Positions 53,001-63,819 are shown, counted from the stretch's first letter. The stretch: DNA of 64,000 nucleotides from Pegoplata infirma (GCA_963921195.1 OY992536.1:230056023-230120022); one strand, 5' to 3'. Notes: a model not told the origin generated them from the letters alone. Numbers and translations are program-made.

Positions 53001-53486
53001 GGAATGTTTATATTTGTTAATTTTTTTTTACTCGCAAACCGTTAGGTAAACTGAAAACTTTATGTGACAATATTTTAGATAAAATCGTGGAGATCCAAAA
53101 TTAAAAAAAATATCGAATAAAAATATGAGAATATTCTTTATTCCTGACAGCATAATCATTATTTTGGAAAATGAAAATTGATTAATTAAAGTTTGGAATG
53201 TCTTCTTAACAATTTTAATATTTCAGAGAGTTTTTTTACGTATTGTCGAGCAATAAATTTTCAGAGTTGGTTGGAGAGACAAACATATGCATTTTTTTAT
53301 AACCTGTGGAAGGAAGAAAAAATTTCGATTTTTTGAGTTTTTTTTTTAATGTTTTAAAACATACTTGGCCTTGAAAAATGTTTTAAATTTGTTCATATTA
53401 TTATTTTTTTTTTGCAAACTTGTACATTTTCTTTTACTGCACATGTTTTCCGCCATTTCGTTTAATCGGATTTTTAAATGCTTATG
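53001..53486. other. Unassigned A/T-rich DNA
   Basis: No feature supported. Confidence 0.35.
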
Positions 53487-53559
53487 TACAGTGAGTATCA
53501 AAAGGAAGTATACAGGGCTGTAATTTATGAAATTCGTTGAAGACAATACCAAACATTCA

Positions 53560-54955
53560 CTTAAAATATGCCTGCGAATTTTGTACTTTTCATGATTATG
53601 TTTTGCCAAAGAAAATTTTTTGGAGAAATTAATACATTTGCCATTCCATGCAAAACGAGTTGAAATATCGGTCGAGGACCCTTATTAGTTTATAAATTAT
53701 TGATAACACCGCTCAACAAATCGAAGGTTTTTGGCTCCGGTTTCAAGTTTCATATAAAATTTAAAAAAAATTTTGACTCGCTGATTCCAAATCTGTGCTC
53801 CAAATTTTTCCATCACATCTAGAATTTTAATTATTCGCGGTTGAAAATGCGAAAAAACGCGATTTTTGCCTTTTTTGAAAGCCTGCACAGCAGCCACTGG
53901 GTGGAATAAAAATCTGGTATAAAGCGTTAGAGTAGAATTGAACTATGATCTCAAATATATGATAAAAAATTTTAAGTTGTTGCACTATTATTGGCCAAAC
54001 ATGTATTTTAAAAAAACACTGTGAAAAAAATTAGAAAAAGCACCATTTTTAAAAGGCTCTAAAACAAAAACCAGATGATCAATCTTTACTGTGATGAGCT
54101 CAAAATTTAGGCAAAAGTTCATTCTTTCTTATAGACATTAAAGATATTTTCCGATTTCTACGAAAAATAACACAGAAAACTTAAATTTGTAAAATATTTT
54201 TTTTTTTTAGTTTTTCTATGAAAAATATCAAAAAAAACAAAGGTAATCTACCTTACCTTTTTTACAAAAATGGTAATTTTAACAGTATAATTTTAAAACG
54301 CAAGTAAAGCCCAACCAAACGTAATAATTTAAAAAAAAATGTTTTCTATGTTGGAGACCATAGACAAATTATATTTTTGCGCTTTATACCAGATTTGTAT
54401 TCCTCTGAATGGCTGCTGTGCAGGCTTTCAAATAATGCAAAAATCGTAATTTTTCGCATTTTCAACCGTGAATAACTAAAAATCTGGACGTGATGGCAAA
54501 ATTTGGAAAACAGATTTGGAATCAGGAGATCAAAGTCTACTAAAATTGGTCATCAGAATTCAAACCGAAAAAAGAGTGTTGAGCGGTGTAATTGATATAT
54601 AATGGTTTCTTAGACATACTGGGAAAGCACGATGCAGTCCAAACTAAAAGAGCTGAAAAATTTGTTGAAGGAGCAAAATCGGATCCGTCTGTCTGTGGAA
54701 AGTAAGATATAGTTCCAAAAAAAACAGCTCACAATTTGGTAAATAATTAAAGTTAAATGTAAGATATTCTATCGATATTCATCTGTCGGTGCGTCTGTGC
54801 AAAGCGAAATTTGAAAACGCTAACTTGGACCCATATACCAAAAAAAAATTACCTTTTCAGTCCGCCCATTTTCTGTGGCGGCCTGAATAAAATGTGCGAC
54901 AATTGTATTACTTAAGTGCAAGATTCGACACAAACGAATTTGACACTAGGGCCAT
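53560..54955 (-). mobile_element. HLE-A/D Helitron-like element, split by FB2
   Basis: The left part, 'tgcctgcgaattttgtac...ccattccatgcaaaacgagttgaaatatcggtcgaggaccc', follows HLE-D. The right part, from 'gcacgatgcagtccaaactaaaagagct' and GTCTGTCTGTGGAAAG to the decayed hairpin 'gattcgacacaaacgaatttgacact', follows HLE-A. FB2 copy 2 lies between, at 'attattgata'. Confidence 0.6.
53707..54590. mobile_element. FB2 foldback, copy 2, complete
   Basis: ACACCGCTCAAC at the left and GTTGAGCGGTGT at the right are the termini, with ATTGATA outside both (53700-53706, and 54592-54598 after one extra A). Arms pair through CTGATTCCAAATCTG, 'atttttccatcacatctag', 'ttcgcggttgaaaatgcgaaaaa' and GCCTGCACAGCAGCC. 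The spacer contains further inverted pairs. The 66-codon minus frame at 53697 is a shadow. Confidence 0.75.
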
Positions 54956-56030
54956 TCCAGAAAATTTAGCTCAAATATTAGTCATTTTTGGAAATGGTGT
55001 CTCAGATTAATTTGAACATTGACACATAGATAGCCCTTATAAATATGATTTATGTACCATATATCGTTTTTTTACATTTGGTGTATTTAACGAATTATGG
55101 CGGGTCAAAGATTGACTTTTTAAGCAAAAGTAAGAAAAATACATCACGTTTAAAGAGCTGTAACTTCTTAACCAATGACCCGATTTTCACAAATTTAGGC
55201 TCAAGTGAAAGCTGAGGTTCTTCTTTTAGAAAATATTTTTAAAATAACACAGTTTTTTTTACAGAAATGATGCAAAAATGCAAAAACATTTTTTCTTTTC
55301 GAATATTTAAAAAAACACATCTTCGATTTTTTTTAAAAAAACTCTGGTGAAAAATAACAATGTTTTGTATAACATATTCAAAATTCAGAGTGGGATCTCC
55401 ATGGGATCAAAAAATATTCTGTTTTAAGTACGATGTTCTCATATTTTTCCCTTAGAAAATTTAAATTTCTAATGTTTTGAATGTTTTTCAAAATTTTAAT
55501 AGTATAATTTTCTTTGAAAATTTAAAATTTTATATTGAAGAAACATAAAATTTTAATTTTATAAGGAAAAATTTAAAAACTTCGTACTAAAACCAGAATA
55601 TTTTTTGATCCCATTGGGATCCCACTCTGAATTTTGGATATGTTGCACAAAACAGTATTGTTTATCATGTTATTATGTTTTTAAAAAAATCGAAGATGTG
55701 TTTTTTTAAATATTCGCAAAAAAAAAATGTTTTTAAATTTTTGCAACACTTCTGAAAAAAACCGTATGCTTTTGAAAATACTTCCTAAAAGAAGAAGAAT
55801 TAAGCTTTCATATGAACCATTACTTGTGATAATCGGATTACTAGTTAAAAAGTTAGAGCACGTTAAACGTCATGTATTTTTCTGACTTTTGCTAAAAAAG
55901 TCGAACTTTGACCCGCGATAATTTAAAAACTACAGCAAATTTTGAAAATCCAAAAATGCAACATATCTCATATAAACGTGGATATATATGAGCCAAATTC
56001 TCAGTGGCGTCCAAAGGCATGTTTCCGAAC
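54956..56030. mobile_element. FB9 foldback element
   Basis: Left-arm phrases TGGCGGGTCAAAGATTGACT, 'aagcaaaagtaagaaaaatacatcacgtttaa', CACATCTTCGATTTTTTTTA and CAGAGTGGGATCTCCATGGG recur inverted at 55600-55930 in mirror order. The centre is near 55500. The outermost ends (TAGGGCCATTCC at the left, AGGCATGTTTCCG at the right) do not pair clearly. No coding motif. Confidence 0.7.
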
Positions 56031-56217
56031 AGTGGGGCGAAAATTTTTGGAATTACCCTTTTGTTAAAATAGACTTTTAATTTTTCTTTTGTACGGGCAT
56101 AATGTAAGGTACCAGAATACTCCTTATAAAAAAAAAATGATTTTTTTTTGAGTTATTGCTAATATTTGGACTTCTAATAAGATATTGGCCCTGTATACTT
56201 TCTTTTGATGGTCACTG

Positions 56218-56434
56218 TATGTTTGTATGTTTTATTTTATTTTAATTTAACTTTCTGTTTATAGCAACCACAAAACATAAATTGTATAGAAGAGAATTCT
56301 ATTTTAATTGAAAATAAATATAGTCATTTTTTGTGACCGCACAAAAAAAATAATTAAGAACAATGATCTATTTTAATACTCTACATTAATTTATTGACCA
56401 TTTGAATTTGACAGTTTAACAATATCTGTCAATA
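56218..56434. other. Short unassigned stretch
   Basis: No feature seen between the Tc1-like element and the SINE. Confidence 0.35.
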
Positions 56435-56612
56435 GGGAGTGGGGCCTCCGTAGGCTAGCCTTTCAACGTGGAGGTCGTTGGTTCGATTCCGACCAGAACC
56501 CTTGGTTTTTTTCGCTACAACGAGACATCGCGATGGTCATTGTTCTCGGTTGGGTTGAATTTATTAAAAATGAGTTGTAAATAAATAGAAAGAAAAAATA
56601 AAAATATTTCCA
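56435..56612 (+). mobile_element. tRNA-derived SINE
   Basis: The head, GGGAGTGGGGCCTCCGTAGG and onward, contains a box A-like TAGGCTAGCCT at 56451 and a perfect Pol III box B, GGTTCGATTCC, at 56480-56490. The T-arm folds as GTTGG-TTCGATT-CCGAC. The tRNA-like region is about 67 nt, shorter than a real tRNA, and lacks a convincing anticodon arm, so this is not a functional tRNA. The body (CGAGACATCGCGATGGTCAT, TTCTCGGTTGGG) ends in an A-rich tail near 56577-56610. A decayed body-like segment, 'ggtcattgttacaagttctcggttaggt', lies at 63296-63323. Confidence 0.6.
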
Positions 56613-56734
56613 AATAAATTGGACTCTTTTTAAATTTTATTAATATTTTTTCAAAACTTCCTTGGGAAATTCTGATTAATTTTTATTAAACAATAAAAAT
56701 AGTTTTATTCGACCTTAAAAATATTATATATTGG
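56613..56734. other. A/T-rich linker
   Basis: No feature. Confidence 0.35.
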
Positions 56735-56872
56735 TCTTTATTTTCTTTACTATTTAAAACCGTGATATTTTCATAGCATAATTTTCAAGAAAATTATTAT
56801 TTTTGTTTTAAATTTATTTATGTTGGTAATTTTTGCAAGACTTAATCGACACGTGTTTCGGAATTTGTCAGA
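56735..56872 (+). repeat. Repeat J, copy 2
   Basis: It shares GCAAGACTTAATCGACACGT and GTTTCGG with 5917-5943, plus the preceding 'gttttaaatttatttatgttggt'. It is directly followed by repeat K. Confidence 0.6.
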
Positions 56873-57065
56873 TTCCATTGTTAAGATTATTTAGCAAAAA
56901 TTGAAACGATTTACTACAAAGTAGCAAACGAGTCTAATGACAAATCGTTTGTGCACAAACTAAAATATTAATACATATTCGACTCCATCCACAATGGGAA
57001 TTAGAAAGACGAAGAAATTGTACTATACTAGTAAGGCAACGATTGTCAATAACCAACAAAAATAC
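56873..57065 (+). repeat. Repeat K, copy 2
   Basis: It matches 21339-21495 through AAACTAAAATATTAATACAT, 'attcgactc' and 'aatgggaattagaa'. The J-K adjacency here suggests they are parts of one longer old repeat. Confidence 0.6.
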
Positions 57066-58087
57066 CCAACAACTATTAAGTCTTTTTAATTATTATTTTT
57101 TGTTAATTTTTCTTAATTATATTTTTTTTATTTCTTAAAAAAATCTTGCATTTAAGTGTTAACGTTTCAAATTTAAATATTAAAACCCTACGTTATTTTT
57201 GCTTTTAAAAAGTTGTAAGTACAAAAAAAAATTAATGCAAATATTTTATGTTTTCACTGCATAATTTTAATTTTTTTGTGCATATTTATGATTCCTGTTG
57301 GTAATATTTCATTAAGCAAACAAATTAGTAATTCTTAAAATATATTGTTTTTAAGTGTAGCTCAATTGATAAATGCATATTTAAGAAATGTCAAGTCTGT
57401 TAAAGGTTTTTACAACATTTTTTAACCAAGAGTAGTGTAATTCCAGTTCGGTCTTAACTGACTTTTAATTGTTTTCACTTATTTCTTTGTTTTGTTTTTT
57501 ATATTTTTTTCGTCTTTTTTTTATTGTTTCTAATATTAAGTTAGGTCAGTCATAAAATTAAACTTTACTTAAAACGGCAATAAAACAAAAGGCTAAAGAA
57601 ATTAAATGATATAATATTTCAATAATTTCTGCAGTGAAATTAAAAAAATTATTAATATTGTCATTTATAATATGTTTTTGCGTGAAATAATAGAATTAAG
57701 AAATATTGTCACATTTTATAGATGTCATTAACGTTGCTTTAAATACATCTTTCAAAAATTTTATATACACGTGCCAACAATTTCTTATCAATTAGTGGAA
57801 ATGTTTGAACTTGTCACAAAATGATTCACTAAATGGGGACATTTTTTGTTTTGTTTTGAAAATCTAATGAAATTTTTTCACAGAAAAAAAAAAAGAATTG
57901 TCAATACAATTAATTTTTTTATTAAAACAATTTAACCTTTAATTAAAACTGAGCCTACATAGGATTTTGTAAATGCAACAATGAGTTGAGAGTGGTTTGT
58001 ACAATAGCCTGTCCCGCAAAATAAAATTAAAGGTAATAGAAAAAAAAGCGTTGCTCTTTAGAGAGCTGATGATTGGAAAAATAATCA
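57066..58087. other. A/T-rich DNA, no gene
   Basis: Bases 57200-57300 have 'atgcaaatattttatgttttcactgcataatttt' with 'gtgcatattt', faintly like a very old hAT MITE end. Nothing else is recognised. Confidence 0.35.
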
Positions 58088-58127
58088 AAAACAAGTAGAA
58101 AAGTTAAATTCGACGTGGCCGAATCTA
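58088..58127 (+). mobile_element. HLE-C start, cut by MITE W
   Basis: AACAAGTAGAAAAGTTAAAT and the TTCGACGTGGCCGAA-like hairpin end at 'tcTA', where MITE W begins. In the copy at 46001 the next bases are 'tgaataccc', so the TA is the target. Confidence 0.65.
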
Positions 58128-59286
58128 CACACAAAAAAAACTTTGTCAAATTACTAGGAAAGTCCCATTTTCCCAATCCCATTTTACCAATATATGACAA
58201 TTTTTCATGTTTTTTAACAAACAAATTTAAATCGAAATTTACATTTTTTTTTGTAATTTACAATTTTTTTTTTTGTAATTTTACAAATTTCGAAGATAAT
58301 TCTGTGTCACAAATTTTCATCAAAGTCGTGACCAAATGAATCTGACACCTAATCTTTATGTAAATCCGAACGCTGAATCCGAATATGAAGTCAGAATGGT
58401 CAAAAGTAGAAAAGTTTTCGAGATATTTACTAGAAAATCGAGAAAATTGCCGTTATTTGCTCTTTTCAACTTATTTTTTTAAAACCAAACAATAAAATTT
58501 TTTAAAATTTTATCACTTAGAACGTTAGTTTATTTCAATACGAACATTTTGTGCCCAATAGGATCCAGATCGGTGCAAAAATGACAAAGTTACAGTAGAT
58601 TAATTGAATTATCCCACTTTTCGATTTTTATCAAAAAAACACAAGTAAATATACAAAGCTAAATGTTAGTAATGAAAAGTGGGTTAATTCACTAAATCTT
58701 CCGTAGCTTTGTCATTTTTGCACCAATCTGGGTCTTGTTGGGCGCAAAATGTTCGTATTGAAATAAAGTAATGTTCTATGTAATAAAACATTATAATTTT
58801 TAATTGTTTGGTTTAAAAAAAATAACTTGAAAAGAGAAAAATTGCAAAAAATCATCAAATTTTTCATGAAGTTTGAACTTTTGTCCACTGTAACTCTGCC
58901 ATTTCTTGACTAATCTTCACAAGCGACCCATAATTATTTTAGTAATTTTATTATCTTTCATTAAAAAAAAGAAATACATAAATCGACAAGTAGTTTTGAA
59001 GATATTTGCATTTAAGTGACATCATCTTTTTTAAAAACACAAATAACGATTATATCTCGAAAACTGTTCTACTTTTGACCATTCTGACTTCATATTCGGA
59101 TTCAGCGGACAATTGTACATAAAGATTAGGTGTCAGATACATTTGGTCAAAAAACTGTCACGTAGTGTAATTTTACAAAAAATATCTAGTTAATTCACGA
59201 GAATTCCTTATAATTTCAATTGCGCCAAAAAACTGTAATTTTACAATTTTATTTTCAGAAAGCTTGTAAAATTGCAAAGTTATTAA
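58128..59286. mobile_element. MITE W, X-family, split by FB8
   Basis: CACACAAAAAAAACTTTGTC opens the element and 'ctaggaaagtcccattttcccaatcccattttaccaatatatgacaattttt' matches MITE X. The family sequence resumes at 59166 with 'gtaattttacaaaaaatatctagttaattcacgagaattcc', and the right TIR is lost where HLE-B starts. Confidence 0.7.
58288..59165. mobile_element. FB8 foldback inside MITE W
   Basis: The left arm, 'gaccaaatgaatctgacacctaatctttatgtaaatccgaacgctgaatcc' and ATATGAAGTCAGAATGGTCA then 'aaagtagaa', recurs inverted at 59075-59150. 'caatacgaacattttgtgcccaataggatcc' and 'gatcggtgcaaaaatgacaaag' recur inverted at 58705-58770. The right arm has about 150 extra bases. TGTAATTTTACAAA occurs at both borders (58274-58287 and 59166-59179), a possible target duplication in a repetitive target. 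The 74-codon frames are shadows. Confidence 0.7.
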
Positions 59287-59875
59287 TAACAAGTAAGAAA
59301 ATTATAGTCGGTCAAGACCGACCATATGATACCCTACACCAGAGTTTCCCGGAAAATGGGTCCCATGGACCGATTAGATCTATATTTTGTCAAACCCTTA
59401 AAAGTGTAAAAAACACCCACAAATTAAATTTGAGTGAAATAGGCTTCTTTTTGTTGACAATAAACCGCTTTAACTGAATATCGGGTGAAATGTTCACAAG
59501 CGGCCTGAGTCCAAAACTGGTCCGATGATTATCAGGTTTAATAAAGCTATTTAAGTACGCGTTTAACATACACAAACAAAATTTAAATTAAATATTTTCT
59601 ATTTTCATGAAATTTGAGACATTTATGTGAAAATCGGGAAGGTGGTTTGTATGGGGGCTACAAAAAGAACTGGTCCGATTTCTTTGAAATTTGGAATGGT
59701 GATTTGTAAAGACAAAACATGTTTAACTTCCAAATTTAAAAAAGATACATATTATAATACGGTTATTAGAGTCATTTGAGCCAAAATTAAAGAGGACCTT
59801 TGTATGGGGGCTAGGTCTAAATATGGACTGATTTTTTCCAATTTCAATAGGCTTTGTTCTTGGGCCAAGAGAGGA
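59287..59875 (+). mobile_element. HLE-B Helitron-like element, partial
   Basis: ACAAGTAAGAAAATTATAGT, the perfect GTCGGTCAAGACCGAC hairpin, 'catatgataccctacaccag' and later 'ggaaggtggtttgtatgggggctac' and 'ggcctttgtatgggggctaggtc' follow HLE-B. It breaks off at 'cttgggccaagagagg' where HLE-C sequence begins. Frames of 61-102 codons are shadows. Confidence 0.75.
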
Positions 59876-60844
59876 TAAAGTTTGAATTTTTTTTTGTAAT
59901 TTTTGAAAAAAAAAATACAAAAATTTTTTGGTGTATAAAATTTTTTTGAGTGTAAAATTTTTTTCGAGTGTATTTTTTTTTTTAGTGGAAAAATATTTTT
60001 GAGTGGCAAAAATATTTTTGTGACTTACCAATGTTTTTAAAACATGTTTAACGGGCTTTCAACATGTGAATTTAAGGTGAAACTAATCTGAAATTCACGG
60101 TTTTGCTAATAACTTTTGAACCACTGCACGGTGGTCAATTCCGGCCAAAAATCATTTTATTTTTTTATTAAATCTTGATGAACTTTTGATGCTATATTAT
60201 AGCTAATACTTCAAAACATACAATTTAAATCTTTTTTTGGGCCTTGTAACACTATATTATTGTCCATAGTGGTGCAAAGTTGAGTATTTTTTGCTTCTCA
60301 TTTCAGCTTTTTTTAAAATGTATAGTTTTAGTTTTCAATAAAAGTTGGCTATGCATTTTTCTTCACATTATTTTTGTAAGTTCGGACATGGATTTTTAAT
60401 TCCTATAGTAAATAATCATTCCATGTGGTTTTTGCAGATTTTGTGTGCGTTTTTGTCTCAAAGTGATGTGTATGAAAATTAGATAAAAATTACAAAAAAA
60501 ACTCTAAAAAAAATAAATTTTGAAAGACCATAAAAATCAATTAGAGGCTATTAGAGGTTAGCTATAAAAAGCAGTTTGTACTTTTAACTATTAAAAGTAA
60601 GTATTTTAAATTTCAGCCCCTACTTTTACCGATTCTTTAAACCAGAGCATTTTTAGTGGACTCATTTTTTACAAATGGTGGACTTTTTTAAGCCTACAAA
60701 CTCCACCAAAATAGGGAATGTGAATATTTACTGACTTAAAACCCATAGATTTGCGTTAAAAAAAACTTAAAAAAAGAAGAAATAAAAAAAAATGTGGTTT
60801 AAGAGGGTTGGAACTAAAAAACAGCCTTAATGATAGCAATTTTT

Positions 60845-61480
60845 AAACAGCTAAAAAAATAAATACGTAATAGTAGTATTATTTAATTCTGTTTTTCCAT
60901 TTGAAAGTAAGAACATTTTAGCATTTTTAAAAATTGCATAACACAAAATTTGGTCAACTAGAATTTTCAGGGTTGCCAGATAATCGTGTGTGTTTTTTAA
61001 GGGAAAAATTGGATGCATTTTTACAGCAAAAACTACTAAACCGATTTTAATGATATTTTTTTTTTTTGATTTGTAGATAATTAAATTTTCAAGCACTTAA
61101 CGTGGCCATTTTTTTTTTGGAAAAAAATTGATTTTTGTTGAAGATATGCTAACGTAAACTCAAAAAATAGAAAAACTTCAATTTCTTCTTTCATTCAAAA
61201 ATTAATTAGGTCAAATTTTAAAAATTGTCACGATAAGTATTAGAAAATTAAATAATCTACAAAAAAAAAAAAAAAAATGTCATCAAAATCGGTTTAGTTG
61301 TTTTTGCTGTACAACTGCGGCCATTTTGTCCTTTAAAAAAAAGCATTCCACAATTAACTGGACACCCTGGCAGTTCTTTGTCTTTTAAACTTTTAAAAAT
61401 ATTACGATTATTAATATTTCAAATAAAAAAACAGAATTAAAAAGTATTGCGTATCTATTTTTTTAAAAAATTGCTAACAC
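60845..61480. mobile_element. Foldback inside the Transib-like element
   Basis: 'gctaaaaaaataaatacgtaatag' and 'taattctgtttttccatttgaaa' at the left mirror 'aaataaaaaaacagaattaaaaagtattgcgtatctattttttt' at the right. Deeper pairs include CAGCAAAAACTACTAAACCG with AATCGGTTTAGTTGTTTTTG. The centre is near 61130. The 81-codon minus frame is a shadow. Confidence 0.6.
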
Positions 61481-61520
61481 TATGGCTGTTTCTTTTAGTT
61501 GCAACCCCCACCTTAATTAG

Positions 61521-61780
61521 TTTGATACATTTGACACGTCCATGCTTAGTTGGCCAACCACTGTGTTTTTATGTCCAACGTTTTGAAAAGAGATCAGATA
61601 TATTATTCTTAATGCGGATATTAAATTATTGCTGTTTATATGAAGACATGTTTGATACATTTTGGACGTCCATGATTATTTGGCCAACCACTGTATTTGT
61701 AGGTCCAACATTTGGGCAAGGTATCAGATATGTTATTCTTAATTCGAATATTAAATTTGAGCTATTTGCATGCAGAAATA
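61521..61780 (+). repeat. Diverged 130-bp tandem duplication
   Basis: TTTGATACATTTGACACGTC (61521) and TTTGATACATTTTGGACGTC (61651) start two units 130 bp apart. They share 'ggccaaccactgt', 'gatcagatat-ttattcttaat-cg-atattaaatt'. The 133-codon plus frame runs through both units, but the unit length is not a multiple of three and the frame has no recognisable motif. Confidence 0.7.
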
Positions 61781-62134
61781 AAAAAGTTATTGATTTTTGG
61801 CCGGAATTGACCACCGTGCACTGGACCGATTTGGCTGAAATTCAATAACAATCAGGCCATTTCGAAAGTTAGCGTGTTTTTTATCTCTTAAATTCACAAA
61901 AAAACCCTTGCCGAAATTCATTAGTTTGCTCATAACTTCTGAACCATTGGACCGATTTTGCTGGATTGCAATACCAACCTGACCAGGTAAATGGCCAACA
62001 TATATGCCAAACTTCAGGAGCGTCCATAAGGTCTTTCAAAAGTTAACGTGTTTTCAACAGACAGACGGACGGATGGACATCACTACATAGATCGTCTTAA
62101 AACACCGTCCTACAAAAATGAAAAAAATCGTTGA

Positions 62135-62690
62135 ACACGAACTGGATAATATACGTTTGAAACTAGAGGTTAAATGTAGTAAAACTGTATTTACAGTTTT
62201 TCATTTCGTGATCCTGTTTCCTTTTAAAAGGACTTTAAAATTTTAGAGGATTAAATTTTATAAAATATTTTTTTTTTTGTATATTTGTACTTGTCCTAGG
62301 ATGCCACTATTGATAGCAAATGAAAGAGGAAGATCTCCCCTAATTTTCCGATTTTATTAGTTTTATATATCAGGAAAAAGGAGGTAATTTTCAACAAAAT
62401 ATTTTGATAAAGTTTTCAAATGATTTTATTCACATCCTTTTATGCTGATATGGCAAAATATAAAAATGGAAAAATTAGGGGGACTCTACTCTTTCTTCTG
62501 CCTTCACCAGTGTCATCCTAGGTCAATTACAAATATTTCAAAAATATTTTACAAGAAGTATCCTTTAAAAATTTGAAGTCCTTTTAAAAGACAACAGAAT
62601 CACGAAATGAAAAACTGTAAATGCAGTTTTACTTAATTTTATCTCTACTTTCAGACGTATATCATCCGGATTATGTTAAATATTGGTCTA
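62135..62690. mobile_element. FB5 foldback, copy 2, two-armed
   Basis: 'aatatacgtttgaaactagaggttaaatgtagtaaaactgtatttacagtttttcatttcg' pairs with 'cgaaatgaaaaactgtaaatgcagttttacttaattttatctctactttcagacgtat' at 62605-62670. CCTAGGATGCCACTATTGAT with 'gcaaatgaaagaggaagatctccccta' pairs with the stretch ending 'gtcatcctagg' at 62522. The centre is near 62410. Confidence 0.7.
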
Positions 62691-62815
62691 TGGGACAATA
62701 TTAAATCAATCGAAGATCATAAATATGGGGTCCTACACCAATATTTCGAGGTATTACAAACGGAATAACAAACTTTTATATACCCTCTGTCACTAAAGTG
62801 GGGCGTATACAAAAA

Positions 62816-63718
62816 TAAGTCTGTCTTTGCCTTTTTAGCAATGATTTTGATTCATGTGTTTATTTGAAAATAAAAATGGGCTTTTGTTACATTAACAAAA
62901 TACATTGTTGATACAATTAAAAACGTTGTTGATCTAGTATTTTGTTGTTAACAATTAATTTAGTTACTTTTGACTTTACCCAATAAAAAAAATAAAAAAA
63001 TTCCTGGAATTCAAGTATAAATCAAGTGTAAATTAAGCCATAATTTCCAGTCTTTGCTTGAATTATACCTGAGTACAATAGCCTTATCCAGCTAAACGGA
63101 TACTTGAATTAAAGCTCTGTTTTTAAACTGTAAAACTAGTGATATGTCTGTTAAAACAGGGCTTGGATTCCAGTGTCCGTTTTGCTAGAGAATGCTATTG
63201 AATTCAAGTGTAAGTCAAGCAAGGGGCTGGAAATTTAGGCTTGATTTACACTTGATCTATATTCGAATTGCGCTTGAATTTTTAGAGGGTGAAAGGTCAT
63301 TGTTACAAGTTCTCGGTTAGGTAAAATTTGTATATGATTTGTAATTATATGGTAATTCCTAATAAAATAAAAAAAAATATATTTTTCTTTTGTGTAACTC
63401 TTAATTCTTGACAAAATTTTATATACCAAAAAATTTTATTAAAAATTTTTTTTTGAGTTTTATTCTAAAAACCAATCGGGAAATGATTTTAAATTAATTT
63501 TTTTAAATATGTGTGTTTCAGTATTGAATGTTAAATACTTAAGTAAATTTTAAAAATACACTTTTTTCAATGTTAAAACTCTATTGTGTTTAGAAAACAT
63601 TATTAGCGATTATTGTATAATTGATAAAACAAATACTATTTTAAACATAGGAATATTTGAAAAATAATTTAATTCGTTACTATGTACCCCCTTATTCATA
63701 ATAAAATTTGAATTCTTT
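62816..63718. other. Unassigned DNA, possible SINE-body remnant
   Basis: Phrases of 'cttgaattcaagtgtaa' type in both orientations occur at 63009-63270 (for example 'gaattcaagtgtaagtcaagc' and 'gcttgatttacacttgat'), so an old palindromic repeat may lie here. 'ggtcattgttacaagttctcggttaggt' at 63296 resembles the SINE body at 56536. The 64-codon minus frame has no motif. Confidence 0.4.
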
Positions 63719-63719
63719 A

Positions 63720-63780
63720 TTACTCGGGGCTTTATAAAACGATTTTTTATACAAAATTCGTTTTATAAAGCCCCGAGTAA
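63720..63780. repeat. Perfect 23-bp-arm hairpin
   Basis: TTACTCGGGGCTTTATAAAA then CGA (63720-63742) is the exact reverse complement of 63758-63780, with a 15-base A/T loop. It could be a tiny MITE or a terminator-like structure of a repeat. No flanking duplication is obvious. Confidence 0.8.
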
Positions 63781-63819
63781 AAATGTATAGATATAATTAT
63801 ATATATCACGTCTTATCCG

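Larger units (their letters stand above)
53489..56217. mobile_element. Tc1-like TIR element acting as container of other repeats
   Basis: CAGTGAGTATCAAAAGGAAG with 'tatacagggc' at the left matches the inverse of 'gccctgtatactttcttttgatggtcactg' at the right, about 31 bases with four mismatches. TA flanks both (53487-53488 and 56218-56219). CAGTG termini and TA fit the Tc1 group. Most of the interior is accounted for by an HLE copy and two foldbacks. No transposase motif is visible, so the original element was probably short. Confidence 0.65.
60127..61818. mobile_element. Transib-like non-autonomous element, 28-bp TIRs, 5-bp duplication
   Basis: The first 28 bases, starting CACGGTGGTCAATTCCGGCC then AAAAATCA, are exactly inverted at 61791-61818. 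CACTG flanks both sides (60122-60126 and 61819-61823). The terminal heptamer CACGGTG, a 12-base gap and an A-rich nonamer-like CAAAAATCA resemble Transib/RAG recombination-signal architecture, and Transib duplicates 5 bp. That placement is an inference. No transposase motif is visible. It contains a foldback (about 60845-61480) and a 130-bp tandem duplication. Confidence 0.6.
59876..62815 (+). mobile_element. HLE-C Helitron-like element, split by Transib-like and FB5 elements
   Basis: The A/T-rich 'gagtgtaaaatttttttcgagtg' block and 'gtttaacgggctttcaacatgtgaatttaaggtgaaactaatc' match 46190-46350. The copy continues across the hAT empty site 'gctaataacttttgaaccactg' (60103-60124), is interrupted at 60127-61818, and resumes 'gaccgatttggctgaaattcaat'. 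A (GACG)n tract is at 62060-62080. FB5 copy 2 interrupts near 62135-62690. It ends 'ttatataccctctgtcactaaagtggggcg'. Confidence 0.75.

Noticed and set aside
56435..56501. Functional tRNA gene
   Set aside because: The head is only about 67 nt, lacks a credible anticodon arm and is followed by a SINE-like body and A-rich tail.
61447..61848. 133-codon frame with a membrane-like start
   Set aside because: It spans the diverged 130-bp tandem duplication and the TIR of the Transib-like element; 130 is not a multiple of three, so the repeat is not protein-driven.
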